Shown here: positions 37,255 to 46,276 of the stretch, piece after piece | How positions within the stretch are numbered: position 1 is the stretch's first letter | Layout: each line of letters starts with the position of its first letter | Assembly: GCA_022799495.1 (NCBI GenBank) | Contig: JAAWON010000006.1 | Location: forward strand, 1 to 61,212 | Direction: 5' to 3' | DNA from: Erysipelotrichaceae bacterium | GTDB taxonomy: Bacteria > Bacillota_I > Bacilli_A > Erysipelotrichales > Erysipelotrichaceae | Length of the DNA: 61,212 nucleotides | Translations under genes and position numbers: made by a program | Notes under the pieces: model-generated | Databases searched by the model: none | Seen by the model: only the letters and a program-made list of their open reading frames with translations | Told to the model about the DNA's origin: nothing

Positions 37255-37388
37255 AAGCAGATGCCTTGAACCACAGAAAATCCCACGTGCTCATCATGCC
37301 ATCCCCCCTTTGCCAAGTTAAACGCCCACATGTGCATCACAAAACGCAGAAAAGCATTCATTCCAAAGACAGGAACCATAAAAAAGAT

Positions 37389-37417
37389 TTGAACAACCCT
37401 GTGCATCATGGTATCAT
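37389..37417 (+). promoter_or_regulatory. Promoter of the PTS-like gene
   Basis: TTGAAC and TATCAT are separated by 17 bases, 18 bases upstream of the ATG. An ACGAGGTG ribosome site follows. Confidence 0.7.
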
Positions 37418-37435
37418 ATAAGACGAGGTGATTCT

Positions 37436-39010
37436 ATGGCAAAATGGCATGCGCTGATGGAATATGTGCAGTTTCCGCTTAAGATTCTCTTTGCGGCGAC
37501 CTTGATGCTGGGGGTTGGCAATGCGCTGATCAATCCCAATATTGCCTACCTTTGGGAGATTGACAATGAAATCATCATAATGATTTGTGAAATGCTTCGC
37601 TACAGTGGTGGCTTTTTAATCAAACTATTTCCTTTACTGGTATTTCTTGTGGTGCTCAATCGCAAATTTGAGGATTCCGCACCGGTATTTATCGGTTTTG
37701 TTTCTTATATGATTATTTCACTGGTGGTTTTGTTTTTAGAAAACAGTGATGCCGCAAGTTATTTCTATGATAATCTGTTGGGAATCCGCATTAGTTTCGA
37801 TTCCTCCAGTATTTTTAAAGAAGCGGTGCGCATTCCCTATAATACCGGTATTTTTTCATTATTGGCCGCATATGGCATTACCATGTATAGTTATTTGAAA
37901 TCGCGTCATTATACGATGCACGGCTTATTATCCTTTATTGATCATGACGCATGGGCCATGATACTATGTGCGTTTTTCAGTATTTTATGTGGTATTGTAT
38001 TTGCCTATGGATGGCCCTTGGTAATCCATATCATCAATTATTTCTATGAGTTCTTGGCTTCTGATTTATTAAATCCGATGAATCTGTTTCTGTATGGGAT
38101 CAGTGAGCGATTATCTGCGGTGTTTGGCTTACAGGATATTCAGCGCAATGCGTTTTGGCTGAGTGAATTGGGTGGCAGTGCGACCGATAATTTCGGTGTG
38201 CTGTATCAAGGAGATGTAAATACATGGTATGCTTATCAGAATTTACATATCGTTACCGCAAATACAGGGTATTTGATTACTCCGTATTATGTCATCAATC
38301 TGTTTGTGATTCCCGGTTTTTTGCTTGGTTATTTTTCTTTGGTGCACAGCGGAAAGGATAAACGGCGCTATTTTCCTTTCTTTGTGCTGGCATTGGCATT
38401 GTCCATTCTAAGTGGTAATCCATTTCCGATGGAGGTGTTGATGTTAATTTTGGCACCGATGCTATATGTGTGTTATCTATTCACGGTTGGTTTTCTGTAT
38501 GCCGGCTGTGAGATGCTGGGGGCGGCGATTGGCTTTTGGTTCAAAGGTTCATTGAATGCGACTACCGGAACGCTGATGATTGCCAATCCCGGATCCTTTA
38601 TGGATCTACTACCGAGTTTTCGCAATCCCGATTTGCAGTATTCCTTAAGTATTGTGATTGCGTTGGGAATTGTCGCATTGGTGGTGTTCTTCTTTGCGAC
38701 AAGGTTGTATTTCTCCCGCTTTGCGATCGGTTTATTTCAATTCCGCAATGTGCATGAAATCAGTGAGCGGGTGATTGATGCATTGGGCGGCTTGGAGAAT
38801 ATTCGTGCGGTGACATCAACTCCGGATAAGTTGACGATCGCTTTGAATCAACGGGATAAAGTAAACTTTGAACAGTTACGGGAAGAGGGGGCCTATTTGA
38901 TTTTGGAATCCAAAGAAGGGTATCTGATTCGTTTGGGCAATCTATCTACCATTATCGCAAAGGATATAAAGAAGCGTTTGAAGAAAAAGCAAAAACAGGC
39001 AGATGCATAA
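37436..39010 (+). CDS. PTS EIICB relative lacking the phosphorylation cysteine
   Basis: A 524-residue membrane protein built like a glucose/maltose-family PTS permease: an EIIC channel domain (about 1-430, ten or so membrane segments) and a C-terminal EIIB domain (about 440-515). In EIIB the usual GGxENI-x5-C-x-TRLR is GGLENIRAVTSTPDKLTI, so the phosphocysteine position is Thr462 and the Arg of TRLR is Lys. In EIIC the signature GITEPIEF is replaced by SGNPFPMEV (about 326-334), losing the sugar-binding Glu. LILAPMLYVCY still matches the segment after that signature. Both losses argue that it does not transport by phosphorylation. A sensor, or a facilitator using another mechanism, is possible. 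It has its own promoter and terminator. Confidence 0.8.
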   Translation: MAKWHALMEYVQFPLKILFAATLMLGVGNALINPNIAYLWEIDNEIIIMICEMLRYSGGFLIKLFPLLVFLVVLNRKFEDSAPVFIGFVSYMIISLVVLFLENSDAASYFYDNLLGIRISFDSSSIFKEAVRIPYNTGIFSLLAAYGITMYSYLKSRHYTMHGLLSFIDHDAWAMILCAFFSILCGIVFAYGWPLVIHIINYFYEFLASDLLNPMNLFLYGISERLSAVFGLQDIQRNAFWLSELGGSATDNFGVLYQGDVNTWYAYQNLHIVTANTGYLITPYYVINLFVIPGFLLGYFSLVHSGKDKRRYFPFFVLALALSILSGNPFPMEVLMLILAPMLYVCYLFTVGFLYAGCEMLGAAIGFWFKGSLNATTGTLMIANPGSFMDLLPSFRNPDLQYSLSIVIALGIVALVVFFFATRLYFSRFAIGLFQFRNVHEISERVIDALGGLENIRAVTSTPDKLTIALNQRDKVNFEQLREEGAYLILESKEGYLIRLGNLSTIIAKDIKKRLKKKQKQADA

Positions 39011-39037
39011 GCAATTCTGTGATTCATAGGTGGAAGA

Positions 39038-39069
39038 AGGTGTACTTGTGGAAAGGGTACGCTTTTTTT
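39038..39069 (+). terminator. Terminator after the PTS-like gene
   Basis: GTGTAC / GTACGC stem (one G-U pair) with an 11-base loop and seven T. Confidence 0.75.
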
Positions 39070-39142
39070 CATTTGGTTTGGGAGTGGGCGAAGAACCTTT
39101 TGTTTGATTCAAGTGAAGATATCGTTTTTTACACGTTCGTTT

Positions 39143-39172
39143 ATGACAAAAGGCGTGTTTTTTTGATATAAT
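39143..39172 (+). promoter_or_regulatory. mutS promoter
   Basis: ATGACA and the extended -10 TGATATAAT are about 18 bases apart, roughly 20 bases before mutS. Confidence 0.6.
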
Positions 39173-39192
39173 AGAGGTCTGAAACGGAAGTG

Positions 39193-41763
39193 ATGAAAGT
39201 GGCAGAGACAACCGCTAAAAAAGGTAGTTATACACCGATGATGAATCATTATCTGGAGGTTAAGGAAACCTATCCGGATGCGATCGTGTTTTATCGACTC
39301 GGTGATTTTTATGAGATGTTTTTTGAGGATGCAAAAACGGCATCCAATGAATTGGATTTGGTGCTAACGGGACGTAATGCCGGGGTGGAGGAGCGCATAC
39401 CGATGTGTGGAGTGCCCTTTCATGCGGCGAACGGTTATATTCAACGGCTGATTCAAAAGGGTTATAAGGTTGCGATTGTGGAACAATTGGAAGATCCCGC
39501 ACTGGCAAAAGGACTGGTAAAGCGGGATGTGATTAAGGTGGTAACACCGGGAACGATTATGGAGGAAGGCAGTGATGAGAAAACCTCTGTCTATATTGCT
39601 TCTCTATACGATTATCAGTATGGATTAGCGCTTGTATTGTGCGATATGTCCACGGGTGAATTGCGTGCACAGCTCATTGATAAACAGGTGATGGCACTTC
39701 AAAAGGCATTGTTGGGCAATCATGTGGCAGAGGTTGTGATTGAACCGGGATTTGATAAGAAATTATTAAAAATGATTGAGGAGATGGCGAATATTACCGT
39801 GTCCATTGAAGCGGATCATGAATGCCGCGAGGTCTATCTTCATTTGCTGGATCAGGTACAAGATGAGCGGATTCGCCGCAGTTTTGCGACGTTAAGCAAT
39901 TATTTGGATGAGACGCAGAAGCGTAGTATGGCGCATTTACAGCCGGTTGTCTTATTACAGGAAAGTGATTACTTACAGATGGATTTCCATACCCGTCAGA
40001 ATTTGGAACTGACACAAGCACTGCGCACCAATTCTAAATCACAGACGTTATGGAGTTTTTTGGATCACTGTCAAAGTGCGATGGGCTCACGCTTATTAAA
40101 AAAATGGATCCATTATCCGTTGGTGGAACAAGCAGCGATTGAACAGCGCTTGGATGCGATTGCCTATTTGAATGATAATTTCTTAACGAAAGATGAACTG
40201 CGCGAGGAACTGCGTTTTGTCTATGATTTGGAGCGGTTGAGCGCTAGGGTTGCGTATGGAAGTGCAAATCCCCGTGATATTGTGCGTTTGGTAAAAACGT
40301 TGGAACATGCGCCCAATATTTTAAATGCCTTTCATGATTGCGTAAGTTATCGTGATTTTCAATCCATTGATCCTTGCGTGGAATTATATGAGCGCTTAAA
40401 GGGTGCCATTGTGGAAGAACCACCACTATCCTTAAAAGAAGGTGGCATTTTTGTGAATGGTTATCACGGGGAATTGGATGATTTGCGTGATATCTGCCAA
40501 AACGGCAAGCAGTGGATTTTGGCACTGGAGGCAAGAGAGCGGGAACGCACCGGCATCAAATCATTGAAAATCGGTTATAATCGCGTTTTTGGTTACTATA
40601 TTGAAGTCACAAAGGCAAATTTAGGTCAAGTAAAAGAAACGTTTGGTTATGTCAGAAAACAAACATTGGCGAATGCGGAGCGTTTTATCAGTGAGGAATT
40701 GAAAGAACAGGAAGAGCGCATTGTACATGCGCAAGAGCGCAGTATTCGCTTAGAGAGTGAATTGTTTGCGGATCTGTTACAACAGATCAAAGTATACTTG
40801 CCGAAGCTGCATGACTTGGCCAATGCGCTGGCCACAATTGATGTGCTTTATGCTTTGGCAGAAGTATCGGCTGAAAATGGTTATACAAGACCAAAGTTTC
40901 ATACAGAACAACGTATCTATTTACAGGAAGCACGTCATCCAATTCTTGAACAGATGATGAAAAAGACAAGCCGTTATGTATCCAATGATTTGATCATGGA
41001 AGAAGATCAAGCAGTATTGATGATCACCGGGCCGAATATGGGAGGAAAATCCACCTATATGCGCCAAAACGGTCTCATTGTGATCATGGCGCAGATCGGT
41101 TGTTTTGTGCCTGCGCGCAAAGCCGAACTGCCGATATTTGATCAGATTTTCACCCGTATCGGCGCCAGTGATGATATCATGTCAGGACAATCCACCTTTA
41201 TGGTAGAAATGATGGAGGCAAACCACGCGCTCCAGCATGCAAGTGAGCGCTCCTTGATTTTATTTGATGAGATTGGGCGGGGAACGTCAACCTATGACGG
41301 TATGGCGCTGGCACAGGCAATGATTGAATACATTGCGCAAAACATCCATGCCAAAACACTGTTTTCTACCCATTATCATGAATTGACGCAACTGGCGGAT
41401 ACGCATCCGGAAATTGTCAATTTCCATGTGGAAGTACATGAAGAAGATGAGCATGTGACATTCCTATATCGAGTGAAACCGGGTAAAGCCGATAAGTCTT
41501 ATGGAATCAACGTGGCACGCTTAGCGAAGTTGCCGGAAAGCGTATTACAGCGTTCCCTCCAGTTGTTGGAACAGTTGGAAGAGAGTGCCACATCCGTGCC
41601 GCAACATACTGCGCCACAGAGTTTCGAGCCACATTACTTACATGATCCAAGTGCTCAGTTGATCAAAGAGAAACTAGAACAGATCAATAGTGAACAGATG
41701 ACACCGATTGAAGCACTGTTATTTGTGAATGAATGCAAGGAATTATTAAAACAAAAAAGTTGA
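39193..41763 (+). CDS. mutS: DNA mismatch repair protein MutS
   Basis: MutS recognises mismatches. The N-terminal domain has the mismatch-contact motif FYRLGDFYEMF (Phe-x-Glu). The clamp and lever domains follow, and the ATPase has Walker A GPNMGGKSTYMRQ near 614-626, the LFDEIGRGTSTYDG Walker B/signature and the THYHEL box. Near the C-terminus are Pro/Gln-rich and helix-turn-helix parts. Start is uncertain: ATG 39193 follows ACGGAAGTG closely, and GTG 39199 has better spacing (eight bases) from GGAAG. mutL and miaA follow. Confidence 0.97.
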   Translation: MKVAETTAKKGSYTPMMNHYLEVKETYPDAIVFYRLGDFYEMFFEDAKTASNELDLVLTGRNAGVEERIPMCGVPFHAANGYIQRLIQKGYKVAIVEQLEDPALAKGLVKRDVIKVVTPGTIMEEGSDEKTSVYIASLYDYQYGLALVLCDMSTGELRAQLIDKQVMALQKALLGNHVAEVVIEPGFDKKLLKMIEEMANITVSIEADHECREVYLHLLDQVQDERIRRSFATLSNYLDETQKRSMAHLQPVVLLQESDYLQMDFHTRQNLELTQALRTNSKSQTLWSFLDHCQSAMGSRLLKKWIHYPLVEQAAIEQRLDAIAYLNDNFLTKDELREELRFVYDLERLSARVAYGSANPRDIVRLVKTLEHAPNILNAFHDCVSYRDFQSIDPCVELYERLKGAIVEEPPLSLKEGGIFVNGYHGELDDLRDICQNGKQWILALEARERERTGIKSLKIGYNRVFGYYIEVTKANLGQVKETFGYVRKQTLANAERFISEELKEQEERIVHAQERSIRLESELFADLLQQIKVYLPKLHDLANALATIDVLYALAEVSAENGYTRPKFHTEQRIYLQEARHPILEQMMKKTSRYVSNDLIMEEDQAVLMITGPNMGGKSTYMRQNGLIVIMAQIGCFVPARKAELPIFDQIFTRIGASDDIMSGQSTFMVEMMEANHALQHASERSLILFDEIGRGTSTYDGMALAQAMIEYIAQNIHAKTLFSTHYHELTQLADTHPEIVNFHVEVHEEDEHVTFLYRVKPGKADKSYGINVARLAKLPESVLQRSLQLLEQLEESATSVPQHTAPQSFEPHYLHDPSAQLIKEKLEQINSEQMTPIEALLFVNECKELLKQKS

Positions 41764-41900
41764 GAGATGAGCGTGTAGGGCCAAGCATTAAGGAAATTAT
41801 TTGCCTTGAGGGAAAGTATGGATAAGGAAGATAAGGCTATCATGGCCATCATACATACACAGAAATAGAAGATAGAGATAAAAAAAGGTCAGGTGATAGA

Positions 41901-43919
41901 ATGGGAAAGATTCATCGCTTAGATGAGCATTTAAGCAATATGATCGCTGCCGGTGAGGTGGTAGAGCGCCCTGCCGGAATCGTAAAAGAATTGATTGAAA
42001 ACAGCATTGACGCAAAGGCAACAAGCATTGAAATACAAATTGCACAAGGTGGTATTGATGCGATTACGATCAGTGACAATGGGACCGGTATGGATCAAGA
42101 AGACGCAGAACTGGCATTTGAACGCCATGCGACCAGCAAGTTAAGGGAAGAAGGAGATTTATGGTGTATCACCACCATGGGGTTTCGTGGGGAGGCATTG
42201 CCCTCCATCGCTGCAGTTTCACAAGTCACATTGCGCACAAACAATGGGACACAAAGCAGTGAGGTAGCGATTCAATATGGTCAAAATAAGCAGGTACGCG
42301 CATGTGCGATACCACTTGGCACAAGCATAGAAATCCGCGGACTGTTTCAAAAAACCCCGGCACGCTTTAAGCATTTAAAACGACCGCAATATGAGTTTTC
42401 ATTGATTGCGGATATTGTGCAGAAGTTTGCATTGGCTCATCCGGAAATCGCATTTTATCTTGCCCATGATGGAAAAGAAGTTTTTCGCAGTAAAGGCAGT
42501 GGTCACTTGCAAGAGGTGCTGATGCAGATCTACGGACGTGATCTGGCAAAAGGAGCCATTGCGATTGATCAGCGTGACCTTGATTATCATATTACCGGCT
42601 ATATCGCGCAGCCCCATCAGCATCGCGCAACCAAATATTATATGACCTTGTTTGTCAATCAGCGCATGATTCGCTCATATCAACTTCAAAAAGCGATCAG
42701 TGATGCATACAGTGCCTATATGCCAAAGGATCGCTATCCGATTGTGGTGCTGAACATTGATATGGATGCACAGTTGGTAGATGTCAATGTGCATCCGTCT
42801 AAATGGGAAATACGGCTGGCAAAGGAAAAACAGTTAGAAAAATTAGTATACCAAACGCTGGATCAGGCACTCAAAGATCATGTCGAAGTTGTGCATGTGA
42901 AAGAGCGTCAGCCACGGGAAAAGGTGGAAATGGCAGAGTTGGAATTTACCTATCAGCGTGATCCGAATTTGACCAAACTGCATCAAGAGATCAATGAAGG
43001 ATTCCGCGATCCAAGCAAACTGCCTGCGCTTGATTTCGACAAAATTCGTGCCAAAATGATGGAACCGGTTCCAGAGAAAAAGCCAAGCGAGCGTACAACA
43101 AAAGCGGTAGAAGCCCAAGTAAAGGATGTGGCGCTCCAATATCCGCAACATTCACGCCCTAATATACCAAAAGTGGAATATAAGGAAAATGAGCAGCCTA
43201 TTTCCCTAGCGAAAACGCCCATTTCCCAGCCTGTACAAGACAAAAAAAACGGTGAATCGAGCGCAAAAGCACGCGAACAAACGCAAGAATTGCCGAAACA
43301 AAGCGAAGTAAAGGAGACACAAACACCTCAGGCAAAGCGCCCTGCTTTCCCACAAATGGAAGTGATCGGCCAGTTTCATAATTGTTATATCATTGCGCAG
43401 GGGGAAGCTGGACTGTATATCATCGACCAACATGCGGCAGCGGAACGCTATCATTATGAAGTGATCAAGCAAGCGATCCTGTCGGGAAATACCGATACCC
43501 AACCATTGTTACTGCCAATCACATTGGAGAGTGATGCGGGACTGATTGCTCGTTTGAGCGAGTTAAATGAGGCAATGGCAATCTTGGGAATTCAATTTGA
43601 ATTATTCGGAAATCAAACCCTTGTGGTACGAGAATTGCCACTGTGGATGCAGGACACAAAAGAACAGGAGTTCTTGCAGGATTTAGTGGATGGCTGGCGC
43701 AAAGAAGAACGCGTGGACGCTGAACGACTGCGCCACTTAGCGATTGCGACAATGGCATGTCATTCTTCCATTCGCTTTCATCACTCCTTAAGCATGGACG
43801 AAATGAAACGAGTGATTGCCGATCTGGCGAGTTGTGAACAACCGTTTCACTGCCCACATGGCCGACCGACCTTTATTTGCATGAGTGAAAAACAACTGGT
43901 GAAAGAATTTTTGAGGTGA
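41901..43919 (+). CDS. mutL: DNA mismatch repair protein MutL (endonuclease type)
   Basis: MutL couples mismatch recognition to strand incision. The GHKL ATPase (about 1-330) has ELIENSIDA, DNGTGMD, GFRGEALPSI and TPARFKHLK. A long charged linker (about 340-470) leads to the C-terminal dimerisation/nuclease domain. The metal-binding endonuclease motif DQHA-x2-E-x4-E is intact as DQHAAAERYHYE near 510-521, with ACHSSIRFH and CPHGRPT completing the site. Hence this MutL nicks DNA itself, as in bacteria without MutH. It begins 137 bases after mutS, with an AAAGGTCAGGTG region, and is followed by miaA after four bases. Confidence 0.97.
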   Translation: MGKIHRLDEHLSNMIAAGEVVERPAGIVKELIENSIDAKATSIEIQIAQGGIDAITISDNGTGMDQEDAELAFERHATSKLREEGDLWCITTMGFRGEALPSIAAVSQVTLRTNNGTQSSEVAIQYGQNKQVRACAIPLGTSIEIRGLFQKTPARFKHLKRPQYEFSLIADIVQKFALAHPEIAFYLAHDGKEVFRSKGSGHLQEVLMQIYGRDLAKGAIAIDQRDLDYHITGYIAQPHQHRATKYYMTLFVNQRMIRSYQLQKAISDAYSAYMPKDRYPIVVLNIDMDAQLVDVNVHPSKWEIRLAKEKQLEKLVYQTLDQALKDHVEVVHVKERQPREKVEMAELEFTYQRDPNLTKLHQEINEGFRDPSKLPALDFDKIRAKMMEPVPEKKPSERTTKAVEAQVKDVALQYPQHSRPNIPKVEYKENEQPISLAKTPISQPVQDKKNGESSAKAREQTQELPKQSEVKETQTPQAKRPAFPQMEVIGQFHNCYIIAQGEAGLYIIDQHAAAERYHYEVIKQAILSGNTDTQPLLLPITLESDAGLIARLSELNEAMAILGIQFELFGNQTLVVRELPLWMQDTKEQEFLQDLVDGWRKEERVDAERLRHLAIATMACHSSIRFHHSLSMDEMKRVIADLASCEQPFHCPHGRPTFICMSEKQLVKEFLR

Positions 43920-43923
43920 TTGG

Positions 43924-44841
43924 ATGAAACAAAAGGTATTGGTGATTGCCGGACCAACCGCCGTAGGGAAAAGTGCCTGTGCACTGACCTTAGCCAAACA
44001 ATATCACGGTGAAATCATCAACGGTGATGCGATGCAGGTGTATCAGGGATTGGACATCGGCACTGCGAAAATCACAAAAGCACAGATGCAGGGAATTACG
44101 CATCATCTATTGGATTGTTTTTCCTATGACGCTACTTACAATGTGAAAATCTTTCAGGAAAAAGCACGTCGCACGTTGGATGAAATCACAAGCAGAGGGA
44201 ATCTGCCGATTGTGTGTGGTGGGACTGGCTTGTACTTAAAATCGCTGTTATATGATTATGAGTTTGTGGATCAAGTGGAAGATGAGGAGTTTACGCAGTT
44301 TTTGGCAACGCTGAGCAGTGAACAGTTATACGCGCTATTAAGACGTGTAGATGAAACAAGCGCTGCGCAACTTCATCCCCATAATCACCAACGGATCATA
44401 CGAGCGCTGTGTATGGCACATGGCGGTCACAAAAAAAGCGAAGTCATCTCGTCTCAGCGTCATGATATGCTTTATGATACATGGCTGATTGGTTTAACGA
44501 TGCCGCGCGAACAGTTGTATCAGCGTATTGATGCACGTGTGGACGAAATGCTGGAAAATGGATTATATGAAGAAGTCGCATCGCTAGTAAAACAAGATGC
44601 GAATATATGGCAGTGTCAAAGTTTTCAATCCATTGGCTATAAGGAATGGCGGGCGCATTTTGAACAGGGAGGGGATTGTGATGAATGTATCCGCTTGATC
44701 AAAAAACATACCCGCAATTTTGCCAAACGTCAGGCGACATGGTTTCGCAATCAACTGCCGATGCATTGGTATGATGTCAGTGAAGCGAATTGGCAAAACC
44801 AAATCGAGCAGGATGTAAGGGAATGGTTAAAACAGCCTTAA
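43924..44841 (+). CDS. miaA: tRNA dimethylallyltransferase
   Basis: MiaA adds a dimethylallyl group to A37 of tRNAs reading UNN codons. The 305 residues start KVLVIAGPTAVGKSACA (P-loop, 9-17). They contain NGDAMQVYQGLDIGTAK, the CGGTGLYLKS motif and QSIGYKEW. It lies four bases downstream of mutL, as in many bacteria, so it is co-transcribed. Confidence 0.96.
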   Translation: MKQKVLVIAGPTAVGKSACALTLAKQYHGEIINGDAMQVYQGLDIGTAKITKAQMQGITHHLLDCFSYDATYNVKIFQEKARRTLDEITSRGNLPIVCGGTGLYLKSLLYDYEFVDQVEDEEFTQFLATLSSEQLYALLRRVDETSAAQLHPHNHQRIIRALCMAHGGHKKSEVISSQRHDMLYDTWLIGLTMPREQLYQRIDARVDEMLENGLYEEVASLVKQDANIWQCQSFQSIGYKEWRAHFEQGGDCDECIRLIKKHTRNFAKRQATWFRNQLPMHWYDVSEANWQNQIEQDVREWLKQP

Positions 44842-44856
44842 TGGAGGTGGAGACAT

Positions 44857-45804
44857 ATGGAATTTGAAGAATTTGATGAGCCAAGGCGCTGTGCTCAGTG
44901 CCATGTGGTAACCTATTGTGATCGCTGTCCAATCTGCGGAAGGGAACTTCCCCGTACGAAATCTAAAAGAAGATGGCGCAATGCTTTTGGCGATAAGGAA
45001 GAGGAAAACATCATTCAACCAAAGCGCACCTTGCATCAAGTACGGAATGCAAATCAAACCAAAACGCTTGAGCGCACTGTGGATGTATCCTCATACACCA
45101 ATCATCATAATAAGTCCACGAAAAGCGGGAAGAGAAGCAAGGTCGTAGGAGTGAGTGTTTTTTGTATCGTGACGATGTCCATCCTCTTGACTTTAGGGTA
45201 TTTTATTACTGAAGCTGAGAAAAACGCACCGGTGCATTCCCTCCCACTTGTTGCGATGGAATCAACAAATAGCCCAATTGAATTGGAATCCGCGCAATAT
45301 GAAAGGGCGACAGAAAGCATCACTTTTGATTTATATAATATTTCGCAAACGGGATCATATAGTGTTAATCTTTACTTTTATAAAGGGAATCAAGTCGTAT
45401 CTACGCTCAATAATATTCTTGTACTCCCAGATAATATCGTAGATATTCAGATAAAAATGGAGACAGAACCGGATGCTTATATCCTCTACAGTAATGAAAT
45501 ACATGAAAATCTCGATGAATCGGAAGAGTTCTTTTATACCAATTTATATTGGGATGATGGCATCATTAGGATTATATTATATGAAGAGACGACACCACAG
45601 AAAGTGGAGAAACTCATTCGCTATTATTATAATAAGATGATCTCTCCCAAATATGAGGATTGGAATGAATTGGTCATTTTCTTAATGATGGATGATGAGT
45701 ATTGGGAATACTATTCTGTGACGTTTGAAGATGATTGGGCAACCGCAGTTTACAGTGGCAGTGAAGAAGATGGATTCCCTACGATGCATTTCGCTCTCAA
45801 GTGA
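44857..45804 (+). CDS. Zinc-ribbon, single-TM protein with extracellular domain
   Basis: A 315-residue protein with no named family that I recognise. Residues 10-30 hold four cysteines in a zinc-ribbon-like CAQC and CDRCPIC arrangement. A basic linker (about 35-95) precedes one membrane segment (about 98-117, VVGVSVFCIVTMSILLTLG). About 195 residues would then lie outside, acidic and beta-rich (SITFDLYNISQTGSYSVNLY). The topology resembles zinc-ribbon membrane proteins of Bacillota that pair a cytosolic finger with a surface domain. A GGAGGTGGAGAC ribosome site lies 15 bases after miaA. No function is proposed. Confidence 0.65.
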   Translation: MEFEEFDEPRRCAQCHVVTYCDRCPICGRELPRTKSKRRWRNAFGDKEEENIIQPKRTLHQVRNANQTKTLERTVDVSSYTNHHNKSTKSGKRSKVVGVSVFCIVTMSILLTLGYFITEAEKNAPVHSLPLVAMESTNSPIELESAQYERATESITFDLYNISQTGSYSVNLYFYKGNQVVSTLNNILVLPDNIVDIQIKMETEPDAYILYSNEIHENLDESEEFFYTNLYWDDGIIRIILYEETTPQKVEKLIRYYYNKMISPKYEDWNELVIFLMMDDEYWEYYSVTFEDDWATAVYSGSEEDGFPTMHFALK

Positions 45805-46276
45805 TTCATCAGCCTTCTACAATAGTTTCCCCATACAAACAAAAGTGTGAATGAAGCGATCCAAAAACTAAAGGTAAGTTTACCTAGGGTTGAAAAAGAT
45901 GCGCTGAGACAAGGGATATGGAAACGATTCCACATTGGCACTGGCATTTGCAATACAAGGAAGCAGCGCATTCCTTGTATCAATGAAAAAAGAGTGAGTT
46001 CCGCTTGTGCCAAGAATGGGAAATAGAAAGCCATAAAGTGATTTAACACACATTATTCCTTTATCTATAAGGGATTATTTATTGTCGAAATGCGGGAAAT
46101 ACAAATGGTGACATCGGATAGATTCATCGCACAGGAAAAAAGAATATGGTGTGATGTACAAAGGGGATTCTGTCTTTTCTTAACGATGATATAAGAGTGT
46201 GGTAATAAAACAGCGCAGAAAAAGCAACGGTTTATTATCAGGAAATATACATACAAGAAACAGTGGAGGTGATGAT
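45805..46276. other. Intergenic region with cre-like sequences and a possible decayed gene
   Basis: About 470 bases. A cre-like operator TGGAAACGATTCCA lies at 45919-45932. The minus strand has a 99-codon frame with hydrophobic stretches (45750-46049) but no ribosome site, overlapping the end of the neighbouring gene; it could be a decayed membrane-protein fragment. No other gene is seen. Confidence 0.4.
45919..45932. promoter_or_regulatory. cre-like operator (CcpA/LacI family)
   Basis: TGGAAACGATTCCA fits the degenerate CcpA pattern TGNAANCGNWNNCW. A near-identical sequence recurs at the tcdA start. Confidence 0.45.

Noticed and set aside
37221-37409. N-terminal extension of the RodA/FtsW protein by about 60 residues
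   Set aside because: The stretch contains the gene's own -10 box and the promoter of the divergent PTS-like gene, and SEDS proteins do not have such an extension.
45900-45960. CTGAGA motif suggesting a TPP riboswitch
   Set aside because: The partner element ACCTGAT and the conserved stems are missing, and the neighbouring genes are unrelated to thiamine.
45750-46049. A 99-codon hydrophobic minus-strand frame
   Set aside because: It overlaps the end of the zinc-ribbon gene on the other strand and lacks a ribosome site. It may be a decayed membrane-protein piece, but no family match is clear enough to call.
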